Assembly: GCF_009856355.1 (NCBI RefSeq)
Contig: NZ_WMEW01000001.1
Span: forward strand, 434,001 to 498,000
DNA length: 64,000 nt
Reading direction: 5' to 3'
DNA from: Halobacillus litoralis
Lineage (GTDB): Bacteria > Bacillota > Bacilli > Bacillales > Halobacillaceae
Below the pieces are notes generated by a model. The model had not been told where the DNA came from and did no database searches. It saw only the letters and a list, made by a program, of their open reading frames with translations. Of this stretch, positions 46,781 through 54,680 are shown piece after piece; within the stretch, counting starts at the first letter, position 1, and every line of letters begins with the position of its first letter. The translations under genes and the position numbers were made by a program.

Positions 46781-47680
46781 ATGATTCAGATTCGCGAACT
46801 GGAAGTCAGGGAACTACATAAAGCAGCCGAGTGGCTGTATCAGATGAACGGCCAGGACCGGCATTATGTGGCCTGGATGGCTTCTGAAAAAAATGAAATC
46901 TTCGAGCAGATCTGGACGTTAACCCAGTTCACTGAACCCCTGGCCTATGTCGCCTGGGAAGGTTCGGAGATTGTAGGGTTCTTAGGCATCGTTCCGTTTT
47001 TTGAGCAGAAATTCTGCCGCCTTCTCGGACCTTTTGCCATCAAAGAAGAGCCCGATGTCATTGAACGTTTATGGGATAAAGCCTCCTTAACGGCCCAGCT
47101 TCATTTTGACGCGGTTAAAGTGGCCTGCTACGGAGCGAATGAAGAGTTGAAGCATTTTGCAGAAAAGCATGCGTTCGAACTTTACAATGTCGAGAAAACG
47201 CTGGCCCTTTTTCAGGCGCATTACCAGGCTCCGAAGCCCGGGAAGACCCCGTCGATTTTTCAGATTCATGAAGAGGATAAAGAAAGACTGGATCGTCTCC
47301 ATCCAGATGCGGCTTACTATACAACAGGAGAAATGATCGGTCTTTCCAAACAGCCGGGGAATTATATCTGGGGATATGAAGAGGAAGGAGAACTTACCGG
47401 CTACCTTTATTTTGAAACCATTGCCGAAGGAGAAGAAGGAGAAATCTGCTTTGTAAATGTCCACCCTTCCCATCAAAGCAGCGGCATCGGAACAGATTTA
47501 ATGGAACATGCTCTTCAGTATGCGTTTTATGCCCTTGACCTTCAGGCCGTGACCATCTCTGTAAGATCTATGAACGCCAAGGCCGAGCAGTTGTACAAGG
47601 ATATCGGTTTTCAGGAATTACATGAGATCCACGCCTATCAGAAACTATTTACGCCGACACCGCCTGCGCCGCTGCATTAA
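46781..47680 (+). CDS. GNAT acetyltransferase, double domain
   Basis: 299 residues with two GNAT-like halves. The N-terminal half (to about 140) is degenerate. The C-terminal half keeps strands ending in GEICFVNVHPSHQSSGIGTDLMEHAL, where the Q/R-x-x-G-x-G/A acetyl-CoA loop is QSSGIG, and SMNAKAEQLYKDIGF. Substrate unknown. ATG at 46781 fits AAAGGATGA at 5 nt; two upstream ATGs are too close to it or lack one. Followed by the fructosamine kinase gene at 17 bp, probably one unit. Confidence 0.85.
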   Translation: MIQIRELEVRELHKAAEWLYQMNGQDRHYVAWMASEKNEIFEQIWTLTQFTEPLAYVAWEGSEIVGFLGIVPFFEQKFCRLLGPFAIKEEPDVIERLWDKASLTAQLHFDAVKVACYGANEELKHFAEKHAFELYNVEKTLALFQAHYQAPKPGKTPSIFQIHEEDKERLDRLHPDAAYYTTGEMIGLSKQPGNYIWGYEEEGELTGYLYFETIAEGEEGEICFVNVHPSHQSSGIGTDLMEHALQYAFYALDLQAVTISVRSMNAKAEQLYKDIGFQELHEIHAYQKLFTPTPPAPLH

Positions 47681-47697
47681 TAGAAAGGAGGCCTTCC

Positions 47698-48561
47698 ATG
47701 GAAATCATCAAAAAAACCCTGAGCAGAATCGGAGATGACAGTGAGGTTCAGAAACAGACCGCGGTCAGCGGTGGAGACATTAACCAGGCTTTTTATGTAC
47801 AGACACAGAGCCAGGAATACTTTATGAAAACAAATGCAGGTGTCCCTTCTCACTTTTTCCAGGTAGAGGCCGAGGGACTACAGGCAATTCAACAGACAGG
47901 GACCATCCGTGTCCCGGAGGTCTATCATTATGATCAGCCTGAAGACGGTGAGTCTGCTGCGCTGCTTATGGAATGGATCCATTCCGGAAGCATGAACGAT
48001 CATGCATCGCTCGGCAGTCAGCTCGCGCACATGCACAGCCATACGAATGCATCTTATGGATACGGCACTCCGACGTTTGTCGGCCAGCTCGATCAACCGA
48101 ATACATGGGCCCCTTCCTGGGTGGACTACTACCGCACCTGCCGGCTGGGAGCACAGCTTGATATCGGTATATCCAAAAACCGTCTGACCTCCAAAAGACG
48201 CTCACGCCTGGAAGCCTTGATGAACAAACTCGATCAATACCTTCCCGCCCACCCTAAAGCCTCTCTGCTCCACGGCGATTTATGGGCCGGCAATTACATG
48301 ATGGATGAACAGGGACGGCCGGTATTGATTGATCCTTCCATTCTATATGGCGACCATGCTTTCGAGCTGGCATTTACAGAAGTCTTCGGCGGCTTTCCTT
48401 CTGATTTTTACGAGCATTATCAGGAGGTCCTTCCCCTTCCGGTCCATTATGAGGAAACCAAAGCTCTATACCAGCTGTTTTATCTGCTGGCCCACCTCAA
48501 TATGTTCGGAGAAAGTTACGGGCCACCCGTAGACCGTATTCTCAAACACTATACAGGCTGA
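47698..48561 (+). CDS. Fructosamine kinase family protein
   Basis: 287-residue kinase of the FN3K/ribulosamine kinase family, which phosphorylates sugar adducts on amines so that they fall off. Glycine-rich start VSGGDINQAF is at about 24-33. LLHGDLWAGNYM carries the catalytic Asp and Asn, and LIDPSILYGDHAFELA is the metal and activation segment. GAAAGGAGG precedes ATG. Bacterial members commonly repair glycated proteins or low-mass ribulosamines; which applies is unknown. Confidence 0.9.
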   Translation: MEIIKKTLSRIGDDSEVQKQTAVSGGDINQAFYVQTQSQEYFMKTNAGVPSHFFQVEAEGLQAIQQTGTIRVPEVYHYDQPEDGESAALLMEWIHSGSMNDHASLGSQLAHMHSHTNASYGYGTPTFVGQLDQPNTWAPSWVDYYRTCRLGAQLDIGISKNRLTSKRRSRLEALMNKLDQYLPAHPKASLLHGDLWAGNYMMDEQGRPVLIDPSILYGDHAFELAFTEVFGGFPSDFYEHYQEVLPLPVHYEETKALYQLFYLLAHLNMFGESYGPPVDRILKHYTG

Positions 48562-48564
48562 GAC

Positions 48565-49533
48565 TCAGGAATAGGCTCTTCCCTTTCCTGAGTCTGATAT
48601 TTCCAACAGGTCCACCGGATAGGGTTGAAAATAACTCTGCTGCTTCAAATACCCGCTTTGAAAACGGGCTGTCCAGGAGCGCAGTACACTGATCACAGCA
48701 CTTAACGGAACTTTTTCTTCCTTATATTGTTGAAGAAGATCAGCAAAACTCTGTTTTTCTTCACTCGTCAGCTGCTTTTTAAAGTAGCCGGCGATGTGCT
48801 GGCAGACATTTATGTGAGCACTCGCTTTTGCAGGCTCCTGCATCAGTTCATGCAGATAGCCTTCGTAGGCGTCCAGCACCTCACCAATGTCGTGATGGGC
48901 ATGATTGGCGGTAGTCTGTCCCATTTTCTTCAACAGGCCTGGGTGGTAGGCCATGAACAAATATTTATGACGGGCGTGGAACTGCTGCAGCGCCTTCATC
49001 CGTCTTTCCTTTTTCATCTCCCGGAAGGAAGCCAGCGTAAACAGTTTCGTCAAAAAATGATGGCGCAGCGTGAAATTCTTCAACCGCCCTTCCTCTTCCA
49101 CAGCCAGACCGCTGTGACGCTGGAGTACTTCTGAAGCAAACAATCCGGATGTCTTTCCCGTCACCTGGGAGTTCTCTGCACTGTGATACACCTTCACATC
49201 GTGCATGCCGCACGTAGGAGAACGGTTCTTTAAAAGAAATCCGTCCACTTCACCAAGATGATCGAGAAAGGATTTGGAAAAACCAGTCATTTTTTCAGTA
49301 AGATCCTCCCCTGTCTTCGGCTGAACGAGACGTCTTTCCGTTCCATCCACGATACGGATTACATCCCTCGGCACCCCCAGTCCTATCTCCACTTCCGGAC
49401 AGACAGGGATGAACTCTACATGAGCTTTCATACGTTCTACCGCTTTATCTGGTATAACCGCCCCGTTATACCGGACCTCTGCAAATTCAAGGCACCGGCT
49501 CACGACGACTTTCGGCTTGGCAAATTCCTGCAT
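48565..49533 (-). CDS. DUF523-DUF1722 protein (YbgA-like)
   Basis: 322 residues in two domains. DUF523 (1 to about 150) has three conserved cysteines, in VSRCLEFAEVRYNG, FIPVCPEVEIGLG and KNRSPTCGMHDVKVY. DUF1722 (about 170-290) is helical with HARHKYLFMAYHP. In E. coli the relative YbgA is coded next to the photolyase gene phrB. Here a photolyase lies 5 kb away on the same strand. Function unproven; the cysteine set suggests a metal or Fe-S cofactor. Confidence 0.88.
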   Translation of the reverse strand: MQEFAKPKVVVSRCLEFAEVRYNGAVIPDKAVERMKAHVEFIPVCPEVEIGLGVPRDVIRIVDGTERRLVQPKTGEDLTEKMTGFSKSFLDHLGEVDGFLLKNRSPTCGMHDVKVYHSAENSQVTGKTSGLFASEVLQRHSGLAVEEEGRLKNFTLRHHFLTKLFTLASFREMKKERRMKALQQFHARHKYLFMAYHPGLLKKMGQTTANHAHHDIGEVLDAYEGYLHELMQEPAKASAHINVCQHIAGYFKKQLTSEEKQSFADLLQQYKEEKVPLSAVISVLRSWTARFQSGYLKQQSYFQPYPVDLLEISDSGKGRAYS

Positions 49534-49725
49534 TCCCTTCCCCCATTTCCAGTTTTCAACGTATACAAAGGGTTCCCCGTTGGCTTTCTGTGATAAACCC
49601 CGGGGGCTGTGATTCTCTACAAATTTCCTATTGGTTTTTGCCGGTAATCGTTATAGAATAAATAATGCTGTATATTTATTCTGAGATGTTTATAAATAAA
49701 ACAAACGAGTCAGGAGAGATTTTGG

Positions 49726-51075
49726 ATGAAAGCGAAAGATTTTAAAACTTCTTCGCATCTGCGTTTTATCATACCGTCTTTAATTGGTATTTTCTTATTC
49801 ATGTTCCCCATCATTGGTGATGACGGAGCCGTCACCATTCCGATTGCTGTATTGGCAGGAGAAGTAGAGGAACGACTTGCCGGCTCCCTGTCTTTAATCA
49901 TGACCATCATTATTACGATTACGGCGATTGCCACTGTATCCGCTAAGCTGCTGGGATCGGATGGATCCAAATCTCCGTTTTTCCATTCCTTATTTAATGT
50001 ACCCGCGGTATGGGTCGTTACCCGTGTGCTGGGGATGATTTTTGCCATTATGGTTTACTTCCAGATTGGACCGGAGGCAGTCATTTCCGCAAATACAGGC
50101 GGGCTGCTGCTGGATTCCCTGCTGCACGTCCTGTTTGCCGTCTTTTTATTTGCAGGACTGTTCCTTCCACTGCTGCTGAATTACGGGCTGTTGGAATTGT
50201 TCGGCGTGATCCTTACGAAAATCATGCGCCCGCTTTTCCGTCTGCCGGGGCGTTCTTCCATCGATTCCCTCGCCTCCTGGCTTGGTGACGGGACGATCGG
50301 GGTCCTGTTGACGAGTAAGCAGTATGAAGAAGGATACTACACGAAAAGAGAAGCAGCGGTGATCGGAACCACGTTCTCCATCGTTTCTATCACCTTCAGT
50401 CTTGTCGTGATCCAGGAAGTCGGACTCGGTCATATGTTTGTGCCGTTTTACCTCACTGTGGCCCTTGCCGGGTTTGTCGCAGCATTAATTATGCCGCGGA
50501 TTCCACCGTTGTCCAGAAAGCCGGACACTTATGTGACGGATGAAGCCGAAGGACAGAGCGAAGATATCCCTGAAGACCACAATGTGTTTACCTACGGATA
50601 TACAAGAGCCGTTGAGCGCGGAAGCAAGTCCATTGGACCCGGGGGCTTTATGAAGCAGGGAGCTCAAAACATCCTTGATATGTGGATGGGAGTGGCTCCG
50701 ATCGTTATGGCTCTGGGAACCATCGCTCTGATCATTGCGGAATTCACGCCTTTCTTCACATGGATCGGTATGCCGTTCATTCCGCTTCTTGAGCTGATGC
50801 AGGTGCCTTACGCAGCGGAAGCCTCTGAAACCATTCTTGTAGGTTTTGCGGACATGTTCCTGCCTGCTATTATTGGTGCGTCCATTGAGAGCGAGATGAC
50901 ACGATTCATCATTGCCGCCCTTTCTGTGACGCAGTTGATTTACATGTCGGAAGTCGGTGGACTGCTTCTTGGTTCCAAAGTTCCGGTTAACCTGAAAGAC
51001 CTGTTCATCATCTTCCTTGAACGTACCATTATTACACTTCCAGTCATTACACTGGTTGCTCATCTTCTATTTTAA
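49726..51075 (+). CDS. YjiH family membrane protein (nucleoside-recognition Gate domain)
   Basis: 449 residues with about eleven helices and two Gate-type segments. LASWLGDGTIGVLLTSKQYEEG is near the middle and the second half has GFADMFLPAIIGASIESE. Family members are predicted transporters with unknown cargo. AGGAGAGA is about 7 nt before ATG. It stands alone with its own terminator. Confidence 0.85.
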   Translation: MKAKDFKTSSHLRFIIPSLIGIFLFMFPIIGDDGAVTIPIAVLAGEVEERLAGSLSLIMTIIITITAIATVSAKLLGSDGSKSPFFHSLFNVPAVWVVTRVLGMIFAIMVYFQIGPEAVISANTGGLLLDSLLHVLFAVFLFAGLFLPLLLNYGLLELFGVILTKIMRPLFRLPGRSSIDSLASWLGDGTIGVLLTSKQYEEGYYTKREAAVIGTTFSIVSITFSLVVIQEVGLGHMFVPFYLTVALAGFVAALIMPRIPPLSRKPDTYVTDEAEGQSEDIPEDHNVFTYGYTRAVERGSKSIGPGGFMKQGAQNILDMWMGVAPIVMALGTIALIIAEFTPFFTWIGMPFIPLLELMQVPYAAEASETILVGFADMFLPAIIGASIESEMTRFIIAALSVTQLIYMSEVGGLLLGSKVPVNLKDLFIIFLERTIITLPVITLVAHLLF

Positions 51076-51083
51076 AGGCATGA

Positions 51084-51118
51084 AAAAGACCGCCGGGCCC
51101 AGGGCTCAGCGGTCTTTT
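51084..51118. terminator. Shared terminator of convergent genes
   Basis: AAAAGACCGC and GCGGTCTTTT form a perfect 10-bp stem with an inner GGGCCC/GGGCTC. It ends the YjiH gene on plus and includes the last codons of the DJ-1 gene on minus. Confidence 0.85.
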
Positions 51119-51768
51119 AATTGTTCCAGTACCTTTTGGGCGGTTTCGAGACTGGACGAAGGATTTTGACCAGTCACAAATGGAAAGTCGACCACGACGT
51201 GGCTTTCATCCGGCTCTCCTCTCTTGAATTCCGCTCCTTCTTCTATCAACCGATCCTCCAGTGAAAAAGGTACATGTCCCTCCAAGCCAGTCAGCGTTTC
51301 CTCTTCATTTGAAAACCCTGTCAGCTTTTTACCATTTACGAAGGGCTGCTGGTTGTGATCCGTCACACCAACAAAGCCCGCCGGCCCGTGGCAGACAGAA
51401 GCGATCACCTTTCCTTCCGTAAGAAAATGGCGGAGCAGCTCGGCAAGCTGGTCATTTTCAGGAAAATCAACCATGGTCCCGTGTCCGCCGCATAAAAAGA
51501 TGGCGGCATACGATGTAGGATCCACTTCCCCCAGCGCCACCGTCCGGCTGATCGGTTCCATTACCCCGTCCCACACCTCAGGAAGCTGATTGCTGTAACT
51601 GTTTTCGTCAATGGGCGGACGCCCTCCAAGTGGACTGGCAGCGGTCACCTCATATCCGGCTTCCCCAAACTCCACCGAAGGCTCCACAAACTCAGACAGC
51701 CACAAACCCGTTTCATGCCCATTCATACGGGCAGCATTCGTCACAATCATCAAGATTTTTTTAGACAT
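51106..51768 (-). CDS. DJ-1/PfpI family protein (Hsp31-like)
   Basis: 220 residues of the class I glutamine amidotransferase-like fold. The nucleophile elbow is ASVCHGPAG with Cys126-His127. FLCGGHGTMVDFP and the N-terminal Glu region HETGLWLSEF match the Hsp31/glyoxalase III branch, which acts on methylglyoxal or glycated groups. AAGGGGG is about 9 nt before ATG. The fructosamine kinase 3 kb away would fit a shared carbonyl-stress role, but they are separate units. Confidence 0.88.
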   Translation of the reverse strand: MSKKILMIVTNAARMNGHETGLWLSEFVEPSVEFGEAGYEVTAASPLGGRPPIDENSYSNQLPEVWDGVMEPISRTVALGEVDPTSYAAIFLCGGHGTMVDFPENDQLAELLRHFLTEGKVIASVCHGPAGFVGVTDHNQQPFVNGKKLTGFSNEEETLTGLEGHVPFSLEDRLIEEGAEFKRGEPDESHVVVDFPFVTGQNPSSSLETAQKVLEQLKDR

Positions 51769-51824
51769 ACAAAAACCCCCTTGCGAATCTCTTCCGTATT
51801 ATTCACAAGGAGGATGGGATTTAT

Positions 51825-52841
51825 TTATGATTGAAGCGTCGAATCTTTATCAAAGGTCCGCTGCCACCAGCGTTTGATCAGCTGGATGCGCCCTTCGATG
51901 AAAGGCTGGGTCAGCGTGCGGATCAGGCTGCTTGATAACAGGTAGACGATGGCTGCTGAGATGATGGCCAGTCCGATGACGTCAAACAGGTTATCGACTT
52001 TGAACAAGTCGGCCTGACGGAAGAACTGGATGAAAAAGCCGTGCAGCAGGTACACATACAAGGTTTTCCCACCAAGATACGTGATCTTGTACTGGGTATT
52101 TGGAATCCAGGAAAGCACACTGACGACCATAATGCCGGCAAGAGCATACACAGCCAGCCGGAACAATCCTCCCATTTCCGGACTGCCGAGAACTTCATAG
52201 GATTTGGATCCGAGCAGCCAGCCGGAGTTGATTTCAGGGAGTACGGCAATCACACCCGCTGCAGCAGCCATAATGACCATGCTGATTTCCCGGACACGCC
52301 GTGTTCTCCACTTATGCACATGCTCCTTCGTCAGCCAGTAGCCGGCCAGGAAAAACGGGAAGAAAACGAATGTGCGGGACAAACTGAAGTGATGGCCGAT
52401 ATCCGCAAAATATCCGACGAGCACACCGATCTGCACAGCGATGGCGACGCCGAGCATCGGAGGGATTTTCTTAAACCAGTACAACAGAATGTGCCAGCAG
52501 AACAAACTGAACAGGAACCATAACGACCAGTGCGGATAAAAGATTCCGTCAAATCCTTCTCCCTTCCCGATGAAGAAGTAATACCCGGTATAGACGAGCT
52601 GAAAAATCAAGTAAGGCAGAATCAGTTTTTTAGCCAGCTGAATCAGATAATCTTTCTCCCCCGATCCTTTAGCAAAGAACCCGGCAAGGAAAATGAACGC
52701 CGGCATATGAAACGTATATATCCACGTATAAAGGGTGTACATCGGTTTGGAACCATCCGTAAACGGCTGGATCATATGACCGAAAACGACGAGGAAGATA
52801 AGAACAACTTTGGCATTATCAAAAAAAGCATCACGCTTCAT
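51825..52841 (-). CDS. Acyltransferase family membrane protein (acyltransferase 3)
   Basis: 338 residues with about ten helices. The start FFDNAKVVLIFLVVFGHMIQPF is typical of the acyltransferase-3/OpgC group that O-acylates surface sugars; the His in FGHM is the conserved candidate. LYVYLLHGFFIQFFRQ is near the C-terminus. The target is unknown. AAGGGTGAT precedes ATG. The gap upstream (52842-53406) contains two similar terminators and repeat copy C but no gene. Confidence 0.85.
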   Translation of the reverse strand: MKRDAFFDNAKVVLIFLVVFGHMIQPFTDGSKPMYTLYTWIYTFHMPAFIFLAGFFAKGSGEKDYLIQLAKKLILPYLIFQLVYTGYYFFIGKGEGFDGIFYPHWSLWFLFSLFCWHILLYWFKKIPPMLGVAIAVQIGVLVGYFADIGHHFSLSRTFVFFPFFLAGYWLTKEHVHKWRTRRVREISMVIMAAAAGVIAVLPEINSGWLLGSKSYEVLGSPEMGGLFRLAVYALAGIMVVSVLSWIPNTQYKITYLGGKTLYVYLLHGFFIQFFRQADLFKVDNLFDVIGLAIISAAIVYLLSSSLIRTLTQPFIEGRIQLIKRWWQRTFDKDSTLQS

Positions 52842-52988
52842 GGGATCACCCTTCTTCGATTCAAGATAATCTATTCTACTTCATATGTACCACAATCCAT
52901 TCACATTGTAGACAGGTTTTTGAAGATTTAAATCCTCTGTAATGATAATGTAATTGAGAAGATACAATGTAATGGTTTCATGAATAAA

Positions 52989-53009
52989 GACACCCTGGAT
53001 CAGGGTGTC
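52989..53009 (-). terminator. Hairpin similar to the aminopeptidase terminator
   Basis: GACACCCTG GAT CAGGGTGTC is a perfect 9-bp stem with a 3-nt loop, and TTTATT follows on the minus strand. It matches the hairpin at 53396-53416 at 20 of 21 positions. Confidence 0.6.
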
Positions 53010-53271
53010 CCTCAGCTTGTAGAGAAACCTTTTTTTCTTTCTTACCGCCAGGAGCGTAAGGGCACCGCTCCTTGGGAATTCTTTAAAATCGAAAAGACTC
53101 TTCACCCAGCTCACTCTTGCTCGATGGAGGACAATCTTTTCATATCCCGGGAGGCAGCCGTCATCAGCGTCTGTGCTTTCCCTTTTTCTTTTCCGCGCAA
53201 GCGGCAACAGCGCACTTTTGAATCGGCGAACCTGCTTCTTGCACAGTCTCTTTCCTATCTATTCTAACGTC

Positions 53272-53335
53272 GGCACGAGGAGCTTATCGGTGGTGGTGCC
53301 CGCGGCATTCATCCACCGATAAGCGGAAAGTGACC
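53272..53335 (-). repeat. Dispersed structured repeat, copy C (internally deleted)
   Basis: 64-bp derivative of copies A and B. Read on minus it begins GGTCACTTTCCGCTTATCGG, keeps TGCCGCGGGCACC, then jumps to the far end CACCACCGATAAGCTCCTCG. The outer arms GCTTATCGGTGG and CCACCGATAAGC are now a perfect 12-bp stem; the central hairpin is gone. It sits between the two GACACYCTG hairpins. Confidence 0.75.
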
Positions 53336-53395
53336 CTTCACACGAAAAATGGACAGCTCGAACTAGTTAACACAGGCTGTTTCTACAGCCAAAAA

Positions 53396-53416
53396 GACAC
53401 TCTGGATCAGGGTGTC
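53396..53416 (-). terminator. Aminopeptidase terminator overlapping its stop codon
   Basis: GACACTCTG GAT CAGGGTGTC, one G-T pair, followed by TTTTTGG on the minus strand. The last codons and stop of the aminopeptidase gene lie within the stem. Confidence 0.8.
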
Positions 53417-54666
53417 TCTTCGGTCTCCTCAAAATCCACGGCCCACATGCCGTTTCGGAAGATGGGTTCGTAGAGGCCTTCCTTCGTTTCACCATCAATA
53501 TTCAATTCGCCCGATCCCATCATGAAGTCTTCATGGACGAGACTGTCATTCACTCCGTGTGACTCCATCTGCTCCTTGTTGAAGGACGATCCACCTTTAA
53601 TATTCGTCGGATACGCTTTTCCTAAAGCTAAATGGCAGGACGCATTTTCATCATATAAGGTATTGAAGAAAATATGGCCGGACTGCGAAACAGGGGATGC
53701 GTGCGGTACGAGGGCGACTTCTCCAAGCCGGGCAGAGCCGTTATCCGATTCAATCAGATGCTTTAGCGTCTCCTCTCCGGACTCCGCCGCATAGTCCACC
53801 ACTTTTCCATCCTTGAAGGTTAAGGTGAAGTTCTCGATCAGATTCCCGGCATAACTCAACGGCTTCGTGCTGGACACTTTCCCGTCCACTCCGTACTTGT
53901 GAGGCATAGTAAAGACTTCCTCGGTTGGGATATTGGGGTTGAACGGCCGTCCTTTCTCTGATTCAGCCGCTCCTCCGTGCCAGATGTGATCGGAAACAAG
54001 TTCAATCGTCAGCTTCGTTCCCGGTCCGGAATAATGGAGTTTTTTATACTGCTTCTGATTCAGATATTCCCTTGCCCGGCGAAGCGCTGCATTGTGCTCC
54101 TCCCATGCCTGAACGGGATCTTCCATGTCCACCCGTGTAATTCTGAAAATCTCCTGCCACAACTTTTCCTGCGCTTCTTCCGGAGAAGCATCCGGAAATA
54201 CCTTCTGCGCCCAGGCTTTCTGCGGATAGGCAACAATGGTCCAGGTCGTCTTATCATTCATCAAATAATCCCTGTATCCGGAAAGAGCCTCGCCACTCGC
54301 TTTCGTGGCCGCCGCCACCCGTTCCTGATCTACATTCTTCAATAAATCCGGGTCCGGGCCGTAAATGGTTAACAGCCCATACCCGTCCGCCACCATTTCT
54401 TCAAGACCTTCCGCTTTCCATTTAGGAAAATCCTTGAGGACGTCCATCGGGGCATGCTTCATTTTCATATAGCTGAGCATTTCGTCGTTCCATTCGACAT
54501 GAACGTTTTTCGCCCCCATCCCGTAGGCCTTTGCGGTTACGATCCGGACGAAATCGGCAGCTTCAATAGGCGCGTTGATAATCAGACCCTGCCTGCGCTG
54601 CAGGTTTACACCGTTTTTTAAAGCCAGATCTGCATACTTCTCTAAATCATTTCGCTTTATTGTCAT
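53407..54666 (-). CDS. ampS: Aminopeptidase, M29 family (AmpS-like)
   Basis: 419-residue cytosolic metallo-aminopeptidase (thermophilic aminopeptidase T family). Metal ligands are visible in NIPTEEVFTMPHKYGV (Glu), GSARLGEVAL (Glu), NASCHLALGKAY (His, Tyr) and GVNDSLVHEDFMMGS (His, Asp). AGAGGGG precedes the ATG. The photolyase gene ends 14 bp upstream, so the two are likely co-transcribed. Confidence 0.93.
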   Translation of the reverse strand: MTIKRNDLEKYADLALKNGVNLQRRQGLIINAPIEAADFVRIVTAKAYGMGAKNVHVEWNDEMLSYMKMKHAPMDVLKDFPKWKAEGLEEMVADGYGLLTIYGPDPDLLKNVDQERVAAATKASGEALSGYRDYLMNDKTTWTIVAYPQKAWAQKVFPDASPEEAQEKLWQEIFRITRVDMEDPVQAWEEHNAALRRAREYLNQKQYKKLHYSGPGTKLTIELVSDHIWHGGAAESEKGRPFNPNIPTEEVFTMPHKYGVDGKVSSTKPLSYAGNLIENFTLTFKDGKVVDYAAESGEETLKHLIESDNGSARLGEVALVPHASPVSQSGHIFFNTLYDENASCHLALGKAYPTNIKGGSSFNKEQMESHGVNDSLVHEDFMMGSGELNIDGETKEGLYEPIFRNGMWAVDFEETEETP

Positions 54667-54680
54667 GGTTACCCCTCTTT

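Noticed and set aside
53118-53266. Plus-strand frame starting MEDNLFISREAAV in the ampS-acyltransferase gap
   Set aside because: No ribosome binding site, no recognised family, and low-complexity proline/phenylalanine content; probably chance.
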